Part shown: positions 63,264 to 64,000 of the stretch, piece by piece
Position numbering within the stretch: position 1 is the stretch's first letter
How the letters are laid out: each line of letters opens with the position of its first letter
Assembly (NCBI GenBank): GCA_000721375.1
Contig: JOGW01000001.1
Location: forward strand, 248,001 to 312,000
Direction: 5' to 3'
Length of the DNA: 64,000 nucleotides
From: Streptomyces sp. NRRL B-3428
GTDB taxonomy: Bacteria; Actinomycetota; Actinomycetes; Streptomycetales; Streptomycetaceae
The notes under the pieces: generated by a model
Databases searched by the model: none
The model's input: only the letters and a program-made list of their open reading frames with translations
What the model was told of the DNA's origin: nothing
Program-made: the position numbers and the translations under genes

Positions 63264-63270
63264 GCGTCAC

Positions 63271-63316
63271 CCTGAGGTCAGGAGATCACCTCCCCTGAGG
63301 TCAGGAGATCAGCTCC
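63271..63316. repeat. 23-bp tandem repeat over the GH92 stop codon
   Basis: Two copies, 63271-63293 and 63294-63316, differ at one base; both contain CCTGAGGTCAGGAGATCA. The minus-strand stop (TCA, 63301-63303) is in the second copy. Confidence 0.9.
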
Positions 63317-64000
63317 ACCTCCGCCAGAGTCGACTCCCCACCTGCGAACACCAGCCGGTACTTCGTGTACTGACCCGGTGCCGACACCGAGAACACCCTT
63401 GTCTGGCGGTCCCACGAGAAGGACTCGCCGGAGCGCTTGTCCAGGTCCTTCCAGGTCGACCCGTCGGACGAGCCCTGCAGCACCCACCCCGAGGGGGCCT
63501 TCGCCTTGTCCGCCGAGGTCAGGGTGTACTGGACCGCTCTCGTCCTCGACGGGACCGGCAGGTCGGCGGAGTCCGAAGTGGCCGACGTCGCCGAGGAGTT
63601 GTCGAACAGCTCGCCCGCCCCGCGCAGGACATCGTCCCGAGGTGACGGCACTTCGTCGTCGCGAGTGATCGACACCGGGCCGGCCCCCGCACCCGTACCC
63701 CACTTGGAAGGCTTCGGCCCCATGTCGAACTCCAGGACCCCGCCCTTGGCGAGCACGGAGTGCGACAGCGCCGTCGAGTTCCACGACTTGCCGTTGACCT
63801 TCAGACCCTGGACGTAGATGTTCCGCGCGCTGTTCTTCGGCGCCTTCACCACCAGCGTCTTCCCGTTGTCCATACGGATCGTCGCCTTGGTGAAGAGCGG
63901 CGAGCCGATCGCGTACTCCCCGGAGCCCATCACCAGCGGATAGAAGCCGAGCGAGGAGAAGAGGTACCAGGCCGACTGCTCGCCGTTGTCCTCGTCACCG
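63301..64000 (-). CDS. GH92 alpha-mannosidase, C-terminal part, 5' end cut by window
   Basis: The frame is open to the window edge, so the start is outside. At the edge the GH92 hallmark is visible (GDEDNGEQSAWYLFSSLGFYP), then LVMGSGEYAIGSPLFTKATI, VKAPKNSARNIYVQGLKVNG and SHSVLAKGGVLEFDMGPKPS, the C-terminal sandwich of the family. The last 110 residues add an F5/8 discoidin-like domain (VQYTLTSADKAKAPSGWVLQGSSDG, YRLVFAGGEST). GH92 enzymes are calcium-dependent, inverting exo-alpha-mannosidases acting on N-glycans and yeast mannans. Faces the amino-sugar kinase operon. Confidence 0.92.
   Translation of the reverse strand, partial: GDEDNGEQSAWYLFSSLGFYPLVMGSGEYAIGSPLFTKATIRMDNGKTLVVKAPKNSARNIYVQGLKVNGKSWNSTALSHSVLAKGGVLEFDMGPKPSKWGTGAGAGPVSITRDDEVPSPRDDVLRGAGELFDNSSATSATSDSADLPVPSRTRAVQYTLTSADKAKAPSGWVLQGSSDGSTWKDLDKRSGESFSWDRQTRVFSVSAPGQYTKYRLVFAGGESTLAEVELIS

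Overview
The window is high-GC chromosomal DNA from a Streptomyces-like actinomycete. Support for this comes from the GC-rich third positions, GTG/TTG starts with AGGAG-type ribosome sites, Tat and Sec secretion signals, ECF sigma factors, a SepF-like protein, F420-type enzymes and an HTH-fused MurA. From an aconitase through ngcEFG-like transporter genes, and around an arginine deiminase/OTCase pair, the gene order looks like a conserved Streptomyces chromosomal region. I see no mobile element, prophage, CRISPR array, tRNA or rRNA. No stretch longer than about 300 bases lacks a gene.

Layout. 1-7 kb: the end of a response regulator, then a plant cell-wall block: an ECF sigma factor carrying its own zinc-finger-like segment, membrane span and arabinan-binding (AbfB) domain, a GH10-CBM13-GH62 arabinoxylanase fusion and a GH74 xyloglucanase. 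7-18.7 kb: an alpha/beta hydrolase, a TetR regulator facing an LLM-class flavin/F420 oxidoreductase and an F420-reductase-like gene, a secreted metzincin protease, two MFS exporters (one behind two CsoR-like palindromes, one facing a LysR regulator), a secreted protein and an RraA-like protein. 18.9-23.5 kb: a SepF-like protein, an orphan P-loop ATPase, a MazG-like hydrolase and small conserved genes. 23.7-27.7 kb: the Hen1-Pnkp RNA repair operon. 27.8-30.2 kb: arginine deiminase plus ornithine carbamoyltransferase.

30.8-38.5 kb: an aromatic-CoA degradation locus made of enoyl-CoA hydratase, a monooxygenase/old-yellow-enzyme fusion, a PaaX regulator, an aryl-CoA ligase, an acyl-CoA dehydrogenase and a RidA-fold protein. 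Its two control regions share one nested palindrome, so both arms are probably controlled together. A cysteine-rich small protein is inserted in it. 38.5-51.3 kb: an ECF sigma factor with a membrane partner, HTH-MurA, a MalY-like PLP enzyme, aconitase behind two overlapping iron boxes, a VOC protein and a VanW protein. 51.5-64 kb: a glycan-use locus with a PL8 lyase, a hydroxyacid dehydrogenase, a GlcNAc/chitobiose-type ABC importer without its own ATPase, LacI and RpiR regulators, a BadF-type sugar kinase, a SIS-domain protein and the end of a GH92 mannosidase.

A pattern that cuts across genes: short tandem duplications (13-23 bp period) sit on, or within about 35 bp of, the stop codon in at least seven places. 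I know of no described mechanism for this.
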